From contig OZ026549.1 of assembly GCA_964020155.1 (NCBI GenBank), forward strand, positions 2,399,633 to 2,463,632: 64,000 bases of DNA, given 5' to 3'. The notes under the pieces are model-generated. The model saw only the letters and a program-made list of their open reading frames with translations, made no database searches and was not told where the DNA came from. Position 1 is the first letter of the stretch, and every line of letters begins with the position of its first letter. Positions 44,501-55,700 of the stretch are shown piece after piece. Source of the stretch: Chondrilla cf. caribensis (lineage: Eukaryota; Porifera; Demospongiae; Chondrillida; Chondrillidae). Position numbers and translations under genes: made by a program.

Positions 44501-47446
44501 ATGTCCAGATGGTCCATGTGAACGTCCAGGATATGTGGGGAGAAAGATTGTCAATGATAATATTCTAGCAGTCAATATAACTTCAGACAGTGACGGGGGA
44601 AACTACACCTGTGAAGTATCAAGAGATGAGACAGATGGGGGATACAGGCAAAATTATACACTTCTTGTCACAGGTATAGTAACTGTTATCAGTGTCCATT
44701 TGCATTTCAGTATGTATCTAATCATTATTTAATGAGAATATGAATGCAATTATTTGTGGACATTCATGACTTGCATGCATTTCTATTTTGAACCATTATT
44801 TCTCCCTATTGTCTTAGGTGGAAATTTTATTCACAGTTATGGAAGACTTGTCCACTTTCAACAGGTAATCACTAGAAGAGATCAGCTTCTGCCACCTGAT
44901 GACATAAGAGGGCCTGGAAAAATGGAATGTACAAGAAAAAAAGCAGTGGTTTATTTTTCACTCGAAGGGATTATAATAGGCAGAGATCCAACAAACAATT
45001 TATTCTATAGAAATTTTGAAAAGGACAGTCAAAGGGATCATTTAATGTTTAGAACATCTAACCTGAACCAATTTCAAAATACAGAAGGATATTGTACCAT
45101 AATGTCTACATCCTACTTCTATCTGTTTCTATTGCCTGGTGAGTACCCACTGTGCATTATAATAACAATTATAACATCATACTTGTCACAGAATACAAAA
45201 CTGATGTCACTAAATTTTTGACATTTCTAATACACAGGGAAATCATCCACAGTCAGTATATCCCACACTTTCAACACTCCTCATAGGATTACAATAAACC
45301 TCAATCCCATTCCTCCTGAAATTACTAAGGTTATTGTAGGATATGAACGTCATGACCTTGGAGTGACACTGCAGGGAAAGTATGCAAACATTGGGAAACA
45401 TACGCAGCATACATTCTCATCCCTAGTCCCGGGTGCTAGGTACACAGTAGTAGTGCAGGGATTGAATGGAACTTCAGATAGGAGTCAGCATGTCACAAGA
45501 AGAGATGTCAAAACTATGGAAACAAGTATGTAGTATCTAAAGTATGGTAAACAAAAGAATAATAATACAGTTTCATTGAATTATAATTTCAGAACTGTAG
45601 TTGATCAAATTTCACTCAGTTGAAGTCATAAAGTGACATTCTTATGTTTCAAAAGCATTAATGACACCTACATTTCACCCTATGTACATTACGTGAACGT
45701 TGAATAATGCATTTTTACATAATATTCGTACAATGTTATGTTGCAATATATACAGAACCATCTACTCCAAGGCATCCCTGCGTTATTGGCGAGAGTGAAG
45801 ATGGAATTGAACTTAACTGGATGCCTCCACTGGAACCCAATGGAGATGTCTACTATCTCATTGTCAATGAATTATATGAAGAAAATCAAACAATTAACAC
45901 TTCAAGTGGCTCAACGTCCTTCAATTTAACAGGTCTACAGAGAGGAGTGACCTACAACATCACAGTGGTGGCAGTGAACTCAGCTGGAAGGAGTGTTATT
46001 GGAGCAGATCTGAATTACAAATTCAATGGATTAAGTAAGTAATTCACCAAGTTACAAACTTAGGGTGAAGGCACTTTTACATTTCCTTGTATATGATTAC
46101 TATGCAGGCTAATCTATAATAAGTGTATTCTGATTACAAGCTATGAAGTAACGTATGTCACATATTTAATGACACAGTCTTATTTGAACATTAATAGTCA
46201 AATGATATGAGAACATTAGTACTTCATATTACCATTGCTCAGCACACCCCACGGCATTGTCTACAGATGATGGAACAGCACTCCTGCCAGTGGTTTTGGT
46301 CTCACTTGCTGCTCTCATAATAGCTTTGGGTGCTATAATGTGTTGTTTGATGCTATACTTGAAAAGGAAGTACAAATGGCTTCATAGGTAAGTCATCTTT
46401 TGATGGTACATGATTTGATATTGCCCCTTTCTTTAGAGTTAGAATTAATACAGCCACTCTTCACATTTTCAAGTGTACAATATTTGCCTCTGATAAAGTT
46501 CTTATGTGAGCCAGACCTTATCAAGCCATCATTAGAGTAATATTACAAAAGCAAAACAGACTGTACTCAATCCTATTTACCTACCATTGCATTAAAATAT
46601 ACTGTCATTGTGGATGATATTTCAAATCAGGGAGTTATTATAATCCATTCCAAGGATTCCGAATGGTGTTATTAACTTCTACATCAATGTCCCGTCCTCG
46701 TAGGGAAGCAACATATTATGGTAACAATGAAGTGAGTCAATTCATAACCATTAGAAACTGAATATACTATGGATATTGAGCTAATATAGCTAATTTGTAT
46801 GAATTGGCATTTGTATTAATGTCATTTACTTAGAATTATTATGGAAAGGAATTTGATTCATCTGTGGTAAGGAACGAATGGGAGATGAAGCACAGTGATC
46901 TAGAAGTCCAAGGGCCCCTTGGAAAAGGACAGTTTGGTGATGTGATGCTTGCCTTTCTGACAAGTACATCATGTACAGATAGAGTGAAGAGCTACACTGA
47001 CAGAATGGTGATGCAAGGGGGTTCATTGTCTACATCAAAAACAGTAGCAGTCAAATTCTTGAGAAGTGAGACAGCATTGTTCCGCAAAAATTCAATTATT
47101 CATCACATTTGAGATATTCACCCATTTTTTCGGATATTCAGGGGGAATTGCACCTGATGAAATGCATGTATTTTTCCAAGAGATTGAACTGATGAAGAGA
47201 GTGTCTGTGACAGGCAATATACACATTGTTCAGATTATTGGTTGTATATTGAATGAACCACCCATTGCTATGGTAATGGAATATGTCCCTTTTGGTGATC
47301 TTCGCAGCAACCTTATCCAGTGGAAGGAACAGGTATTTCCATGACATCTGTTTAATACTATTATGTCCATGTCATTGGCTGTATACATGTAAATTAATGA
47401 GATGAATACAGATATTTAAGTAATGAATTAACTGGTAGTCACATCT

Positions 47447-47483
<37 letters not shown>

Positions 47484-49903
47484 GGGTTATTGTACAGTAA
47501 AGCACTACATAGATGATAATATTATGTCTGCATGATGTCATGCGCAGAAGGTCCAATGAAAAAAAAAAAAAATTATATTATGGTTATGCTATTAAGCCTG
47601 TGGAATTGATGTACCTTCGTGTTATTTACTACAGCAGACAATCATGAGATAACTCCTGGGAATGAAGGATTTCAAATAGCATATAATAATAGTTGAAAAG
47701 ACGTCTTAATACAATGTCATCTGCAAGGCCTTATATGATAATTTGCATTACAGGGCAATAAGACATTATCTATTATGAAAAACAATCTGATTACAGTATA
47801 TGTGTTTAATTGTTCAGGCATAGGCAGAGGAATGGTTTGGCAAGTGGGGGGGCCTTGGTGCTGAACTCATAATTAATATTGCACTTGTGTCCATGTATGC
47901 AATACTCTACATAGACATTCTTGGCCCCACCTTTGTGATGAGTGGGGGGGCCATGGCCCCCCTGGCCCCCCCTGTTCCGCTGCCTATGTCAGGTTTTCTT
48001 TTCTTGCTACAGTTCACAACTGCATCTACATGGCTTCAAGAATCTGATGTTTGGTCGTTTGCTCGTCAAATTGCAGTTGGAATGGTTAATTATTTACCTA
48101 TAATTGAGACAAATTACAGTGATGACTAACATTATGCATTTCCTGTTATTTCAATCCAGACTTCATTGTCATCAATGAATATTGTTCACAGAGACCTTGC
48201 CTGTCGAAATATTCTAGTTGGGCACAACAAACTATTGAAGATTTCAGATTTTGGTCTCTCCAAAAAAATTGATGGACTGTACACTTCCTCATCAAAAACC
48301 AGACTGCCATTAAGATGGATGTCTCCAGAATCAATATCTCACCGATTATTCTCCGAGAAGTCTGACGTGTAGGTTCTGTGGGAATCGATATAGTAATGAA
48401 AATTATTAAGTGGCATCCATAATGGTTTCAAACGGTACAATTTTGTCTCCTTGGCTTTGATTGTTGCTTCAGTTTGGTGTTATTACTCATATCCACCATT
48501 TCATGTTGTGTATGCAAAGTATGAGCATGATAATTATTATACATGGGATTTGCCACATGACACATTCTGTGAGTAACACTAAACAGGGTGTTAAATCAGT
48601 AAATGTTGCAACTTATTTATCCTGAAAATTTCATTATGTATATATATGTTCACTATAACTTCTTCAGATGGTCTTATGGAGTGTGCTTGTGGGAGATATG
48701 TACATTAGGTAGGTTTATTACATATAATTATACATTATGTATTTGAAACTGAAAAATTGAAACAAATGGTTATTAGTGATAGCTTATAAATCTAAACTTG
48801 GCATTCTGAAAACTAATAATTATTGTTGTAAATACACACATGGTTAGAGGGACTAAATACAGGCTGACTTGAATTTGCAAACATTTAATCCTATAATACT
48901 GTGCTTTTCAAAAGAAGCTGGCTTGAAAGATCATTCATCCTTGGAAATTAAATGCAAATTGCAAGTCTAGTTGTCAATTAATGAAATGTGCAATACGTAA
49001 ACTTCACAGCGAGTAGAGCATAATCAATAATAATAATAATTATGATTATTATGTTGGCTGACTGATAAAATTTCTTCCCAAGGGGAACTTCCTTATGGTT
49101 GTATTCCAAATTCCGAAGTATCAAGAACAATAGCAGCTGCAGTGCTACTGGAAAGGCCACAAAAATGTAGCAGTCAAATGTGAGTGTCATATACATTGTA
49201 TGTATGATCCATTGTCAAATTGGTGATGGTGCTCTACCACAACAGTTGAACACACATAAACAGAACAAACGAAATCAGGCACATTCAGTATAATAACTAT
49301 TGTATCATAAAAATAATAATAATATTTTGTAAATGTTACAAGTCCTGGGATGAGATAAGCATACATATCATTGACTCATTCGTTAAGATTAGGTGAATAT
49401 TTTTCCTTTATAAATCATGAAATCATATCAAGTATATGATATTGTTTTCCTCATTTTTCAATTCTTCCAGCTATGATTTGATGTTGAATTGCTGGAAAGT
49501 GCACTCAAAAGAACGTCCTACATTCAGTGAAATTAAGAAGTACCTGGAGAATAGCATTGAAAGCAACATGCCCCGCACTCATTACATCATGTTGGATAAT
49601 TATGTTAATGGTGAGTGGTGGATGGGCAGAATTTTAACTTATTACAATTAATTATTGATTCATTATAATAAAATTATGATAATACAGAAAATTCAGTTTG
49701 TTTGCTCAACTGTTCATCACAGCCATTTTGGTTTACCCACCCTCCATGCAATTCAGTTTAGAAACATAATAATATTATTTTGAACTATTCAATGCTCAGG
49801 ACATCCCACATCCACCATTGAGGCCGATGTAAGAACTGAGGTGATATCTGACGGGAATGAGGATACATTTGGGTTGAACATGCTCTTTGAACTTCAAGCC
49901 TGA
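41586..49903 (+). CDS. RTK gene C: Ig-X-FN3-FN3 twice, TM, tyrosine kinase
   Basis: Signal peptide 41586-41643 ([19 protein letters not shown]). Ectodomain exons: Ig 42187-42504, X 42594-42917, FN3 43071-43394 and 43724-44011, Ig 44356-44673, X 44818-45138, FN3 45238-45525 and 45756-46034. TM 46243-46387, juxtamembrane 46704-46731. Kinase exons: 46834-47065, 47142-47332, 48013-48084, 48160-48368, 48668-48708, 49083-49179, 49471-49610 and 49800-49903. The exon lengths sum to 1258 residues plus stop. All kinase landmarks match gene B, including [23 protein letters not shown] and the activation-loop DGLYTSSS. From the TM exon onward, exons and introns are almost identical to B, marking a recent duplication. 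In the first Ig domain the usual NWTCPDGPC reads NWICPDGPC, which removes a predicted N-glycosylation site. A 170-bp MITE sits in the intron before exon 48013. Confidence 0.88.
47819..47988. mobile_element. 170-bp MITE in a gene C intron, hAT-like
   Basis: The element begins CATAGGCAGAGGAATGG and ends ccgctgcctatg, which are imperfect inverted repeats. TCAGG flanks both sides (47814-47818 and 47989-47993), and the gene B intron carries the empty site (attcaggttttc, just upstream of 32275). The interior has runs of G and C (agtgggggggcc). The 5-bp duplication matches that of the full hAT element at 36092-38932. Confidence 0.82.
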
Positions 49904-50283
49904 AACAGTTATTATCTTGCTTCAACGGTTATGTACACATCAACAATTTCCTTTTATCTGACGGTTATAGCTACTACTACTAGAGATATCAGGTATTCTA
50001 CTTACCTCACTATTGTATATTCTACCTTTATTTTTATTCGTCAAATTCTACAATATTTTTTGCTTATCCACATGTACTGCTGTACAAATATTATTTGGTA
50101 CATGACATTCTCCAATATATGCACTGCTGGAAGGTACTCTGACTTCAGAGTGGGAAATGTTAAAATGCATTTTGTGATTTCAACTAATACTTGATTAGCC
50201 CAGATTTGAAGTTAGACACATGATACTATAATGGGATATTCACAAGCAGAATACTTTACTTTTCTTTTATTTCATTTGTATAT

Positions 50284-50600
50284 TTTACAGCTTTGATTTG
50301 ATGCTAAATTGTCCGAGAAAGAATTTCAAAATTGTTCAACTTTCACTGTAATTAAAACGTACCTGAAAAATCTCATTGAAAGCAATATATCCAGCACTCA
50401 TTGTTGGATCATCATTTCAAGGGTATTTTGACCGATATGACTTATTGATATTTTAAAATCATGATTCACACATAATGTTCAGGATATCCCACATGTAACC
50501 ATATTTCTGAGGCCACCAGAGAACCAATGTGATATCTGAAGAGGGTGAAGATACATTTATTAATTTACACCTGAATGCTATTATAGTTAACATTACTATA
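50284..50600 (+). pseudogene. Second relic of an A-type kinase C-terminus, behind gene C
   Basis: After tatattttacag, the stretch 50291-50425 is a decayed copy of the FDLMLNCWRNN...TYLEDLIE exon. It contains frame-breaking losses, for example at LNCW and at the TCATTG junction. A tail-exon remnant follows after ttcagg at about 50483-50590. No other kinase exon is present. It corresponds to the relic behind gene B but is shorter. Confidence 0.75.
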
Positions 50601-50639
50601 ATTGCAATTTTCTCAATAACATCCTTAAATTTTCTTTTT

Positions 50640-52080
50640 TTTCATAATATTATTATACTTACCATTGTAATTGAATGTTATGATACATTTCCTTCATGTA
50701 TCATTGGACAGTGCTGGATTATATAAACAATATGGAGGATCACACAGTCCCCACTTAGCACTGTTTGGCATGTGAAAGTAGCTAAACTACCATTGAGTGG
50801 AATAGTTTTATCTTCAGTTTTTTGTTAGTTTAACCATAAGATCCAGTGGAAGTTTGAAGTCAATAAGCAATATAGGTTTTTTCCAATGAATCTCCTATAA
50901 GAATAGGTTTTGCAGTCTGAGATTCTTTGTTCTGCTTACAAAATGTATGTTAATGTCATGGCTTTTTGGTGTGAAACACGATGAACATTATGTGTCATGA
51001 AGCAATTTGATAAGGGTCAATGCAATCAATTATTTGTCTAGACTCTTTGTCTTGTGATTAATACATGTACATAATCTCACGCACATTCACAGACATATAC
51101 ACAAACAAACTGCTCAGTGACACATACTCACACATGCTCACAGACATACACCTTCCCATGTGCAAATACACACACAAACATCCAAAAGAGGGAGAAAGAT
51201 ATCTATGACTAATACTAAATCATACTAAATGAAGCTCCATGTGCGAAGACAGAAAATCAATCTCATCTGTTTTTCTATTGAATAAATATTATTCAGACTG
51301 TTAAGATCCTTTGATTAGCCTGACTATGGCTCTTCTTCTAAGGTATTAGCTGTAGGTCAAAACTAAGGCTTCTCTTTGTCAGTCATCACACTACAGTGCC
51401 AGCCAAAAGAAATGGAACGATTGTCACCTGGCACGAATGTTGAATGCTGTTACTATGGAGGCTTTTGTTATTATTTTGTCAATGGATAGTAGAATATAGT
51501 ATTATTTTTGGCATACGTTCAGGTATCTTCTTTTCCAAGCTTTGTTGCAATTTCCACACTAAAGTATGGTGGCCGACAAGAATCACATGGGCTGAGCATA
51601 CATGAGCAAAGAAATGATGCATGGGCCAGAACTTGCACGGCCCGAGAAGTTAGGCATGGGCTGAGGCAGAATGATCTATATAGTGCAATGTAGTGATTGC
51701 CCGATGGATGGAGGGATGGCTAGATTAATAGACAGACTAAAAGTGATGAAGGGAAGCCTAGCGAAGGAAAGATTTTAGACACAAGGCCACAATACAGCTG
51801 TTGTAATCCATCTATGCATAGTAGAATTATTACGGAGCCATATGCATATAATAGACACCAATTACTGGATGCAGAGGCTATTTCTGGGCTGCGCGTGCAT
51901 GCAGTATTATTGTTCAGGTTGGACTTTAGATTTTTCGATTTCACTATTACAGGAAAGTTATTATTTCATTTGACCAAGCAATGAGTGAACAAGTACTCTG
52001 GGTTACTGTCTATAAAATGCAATCTTACAATGACTTAATCCTTTATGGTGTAGTTCAAAATATGACGGATCTGGATGGAT
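50640..52080. other. Spacer C-D, lacking the SINE cluster
   Basis: Colinear in parts with the other two spacers (acagtccccacttagcactg near 50745, caatcaattatttgtctag near 51023). The SINE block is replaced by a direct junction around 50865-50905. It carries its own insertion at about 51393-51945. No coding region is supported. Confidence 0.65.
51393..51945. mobile_element. Possible Tc1/mariner-like insertion or fragment
   Basis: Sequence absent from the paralogous spacers. The left edge reads cagtgccagccaaaagaaat, like the terminus of some Tc1/mariner elements. I could not find a matching inverted right end or a transposase frame, and the edges are approximate. Confidence 0.35.
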
Positions 52081-52084
52081 TGTT

Positions 52085-52421
52085 ACGATTGGTAAAGCAA
52101 AACAATGTAATTATTAATATGTCTGTATATACCACAGACACCCACTTCAGACTTCCTCAAGCATATCCACAAAGACTTGCTGTCTTTGAATGTCATTGAA
52201 CCAAGCAATGTTGAATAATAATTAACCACCATTCAATAACAGACGACATAAGGACAGCTTTGAACTACTTCATCAGTCATGACCGCAAAGTGATATCCGG
52301 TGTGTACATTACATAACAATTTGTTATTACCTACTTAGCGCAGCAAGTACACAGTCTATCGTATAATTCGCCACAGGGGATCATATTTAAAGGTCTCTAG
52401 ATCTCAAGAATACTTTGGAAG
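52085..52421 (+). promoter_or_regulatory. Promoter and non-coding first exon of gene D, TATA lost
   Basis: Colinear with the B and C promoter blocks, ending in the donor ggaag followed by gtaagttt at 52421. Where B and C read aatataaa, D reads acttagcgcagc, so the TATA box is gone. The second 5'UTR exon probably begins at 52679 after ttaaccag. Confidence 0.55.
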
Positions 52422-52728
52422 GTAAGTTTATCAATGCCAGTCTCCAATTAGATATGGTAGCAGAAGCAGAATACTACTAAAATAATGTTATTATCACCAT
52501 TATTTTATCAATGATAATTATTAATATTATTGTGTATAAAAGTAGAATAATTATCTTGTTCGACTTTAGCTTAGTTAGGATCAGTTAATATAAACAGATA
52601 GGTGATTATAATGATTTCATTTATCAAACCCTTAGGTAAAATAGCTCATATATCATAATATTCTGTGTCCTTAACCAGCTCATCGACAACAATCTGAAGC
52701 TACAATTGACATGAGTACAAGAACCCAA

Positions 52729-55700
52729 ATGACTACTTGGAAGAGCCTATATCTCTTTCTGGAATTAATGAATCTACTGATAAAAGGTTGGGATATTTAT
52801 GAGTGAGCATTATTCCTCACATACGTAATAGTGTTGTGATTCAGGTGTTGTTACCATACCTTGTAGGATAGCATGTACATGCATTCACTATAAGCTTAGG
52901 GATTATAAGAAGTGATGAACTGAGTATAGCGTATGCTGAATAAGGCAAATAATTCACAAGAATTTAAATTCTACCAGTTGCTAAACACAGATTGCTAAGA
53001 TTTTGATGAAGACGTTTCCAAATTGTAGTGTATGTGTTCAATTAGCATATGAATGGTCAGTGCACACTTTATGCTCATGTTTGTTGAAGACTACTTGTTA
53101 CATGTTAAGAGTTAATTAAAATTAATGTTTACATCAAATATTTGATTTAAATGAGCATGCATGCACAAATCATGTCACGAAACACAACACACACAGCACA
53201 TGCACGAGGCAGTGTAATCAACTTCCTTTATGATTTATGTGTCTTATGTCAATCATTAACTTCCTTCCTTTGATACTTCCACTCTGAGCAATAATCATTA
53301 TTATGACATAATAGTGTCTTGTAAGTGTTTGCACAGTCTTAGTCACATTTTCCTTAATGAATGTTCTATAAATTTGGAGTGATTGGTTGGACAAGTTCTG
53401 GCTGTGATCCATACAACTTGCATGGAGTGATATGTAAAGTATTGGGTGATAGATTAGTAATTAATGCATGCATATAGTAATAATAGGAGATACTACACAA
53501 ATGTCAACAACTTCTAATTATGACCAAAATCTTAGCTGTCTAGTTGGTGCAGAGTAAGACTTAGTTTATAAAATAAAATTGAAAGCATTTAGATTTGAAA
53601 CATAATGTATACAATGTAATATATACTCATCAATACAAACACCCTTAATTTAAATAATTTGCCCTTAATAAAATTATATCTCTAGCATTACTTGGCTTGC
53701 TGTATTTAGTGCAATTCATAAGCAAATCCTGATTAACTCATAAGGGATTCTGATAGGAAGAGCTTACTTTTCAGGTCGATAATAATTGAAATTTAGCCTA
53801 TGTATGAAATATATATTGACATATATAATTCAGACATCTAAGAGCATTTGGTAATTACAGCATGTTCACTGCTTATGTGTATATTATTATAGGTTCCCCT
53901 GAGGTAACTGTGGTGATTGATGGTTATACAATCAGCTCTACTCAGTCCTCACCAGCTTCACTACCACTAGGAACAGCACTTGTGTTGGTGTGTAGAGTTA
54001 GTGGAATACCACAGAGACAGATCAAATATAACTGGACATGTCCAGATGGTCCATGTGAACGTCCAGGTTATGTGGGGAGAAAGGTTGTTAATGGCAATAT
54101 TCTAGCAGTCAACATAACTTCTGATAGTGATGGAGGAACATACACCTGTGAAGTATCAAGAGAGGATACAGATGGGGGATACCATCAAGATTATACTCTT
54201 CTTGTTACAAGTATAGTAATTAGTGTCCACTCTAGTAGAGGTGTACATGTTATTATATCCGTGTACTATGTAATTACCCCTCCATGTTATACTAGGAGGA
54301 AATTTGATTCACAGTTATGGGAGATTCATCCACTCTCAGCAAGTAATTACTAGAGTAGAACAGCTTCTACCACCTGGTCATGTGACAGGGCCTGGAAGAC
54401 TGGACTGTATAAGGACCAAACCTGAACCTATTGCCATTGTTTTAAATGGGACTAGTATAGGAACAAACCCAGCAAGAGATCAAGTATATCGAAGTGTTGG
54501 AAATGATTCTCAAATGGATACCATATTCTTCAAACCATCTTATATGGACAATTTCAATATTACAGGGGGATACTGCACCGATTCTGTTTATTCATATTTT
54601 TATTTGGCATTATTACCAGGTCAGTTGTTTAAATAATCGAAAATGGTAGAATTGTCATTGAAGCTACAAACTAAAATGACATATTATATCTACATACCTA
54701 CCGTTGTGAGATACATTTTACTGGGGAGCTGGCCAACTTACTAACTAGTAATCTTCATTCTTGTCTGTAGGTACTCTATCTAATGTTAATGTCATTAAAA
54801 TTTCCGGGAATATGTTTGCCGTTTCTGTTCACCTCAGTCCTGCCCTCCCAGGCATCAATAGAGTAATAATAGGATATGAACGTCATGATCTTGGAGTGAC
54901 ATTGCAGGGAAAATATGTATATGTTGAAAGAGAAACACGGCATACAATACGAGGATTAGTGCCAGGTGCCAATTATACAGTCGTGATACTTGGACTAGGT
55001 GGAACATCAACCTTAGAAAGGAGCAAGAATATCACAAGGAGGTCTTTTAGAACTAAGCAAGCAAGTATGTACCTCTAGAAGTAATAACTGCTGAAATAAG
55101 GTCATTTCCCGAGTAAACACGTTATACTCTCTTTAATTGAGTTATAATTGTTTTGAAGCATATGCATTAACTGCATTCATCTACTGAAATTTGCATGAAC
55201 AGGTCTTGTTTCATGTTTTGACTCGGGAGTGTAGAAAGTAGCTGCAATTGTAGAAAGTGGTATTTAATATTTGAAGGGTATAAAAATATTCTGCTTTCAA
55301 TAACAATTTCTGTGGGTTTATGTTGGAGACATTAAATATCATTGTACCCTATTGTACACATATTTATCCTACTATTATCAGTTGACATGATTTTCAGTTT
55401 CTTCCAATTCAATTTAGAACCATCACCTCCAAGATATCTCTGCGTTATTGAAAAAAATAGAGATGGAATTGAACTAAACTGGATACCTCCACTGGAACCC
55501 AATGGAAATGTTTATTATCAGATTGAATATATCATGATGCAAGACAATGGGAGAAACAACTCTATAAGTAGGACTAACTTCTACAAATTAACAGGACTAA
55601 AGAGTGGAGTGACCTACAACCTCACAGTGGTGGCAGTGAACAAAGCTGGAAAGAGTGATACTGGAGTAGTTCTGGATTACAGACATGAACATGAATCCCC

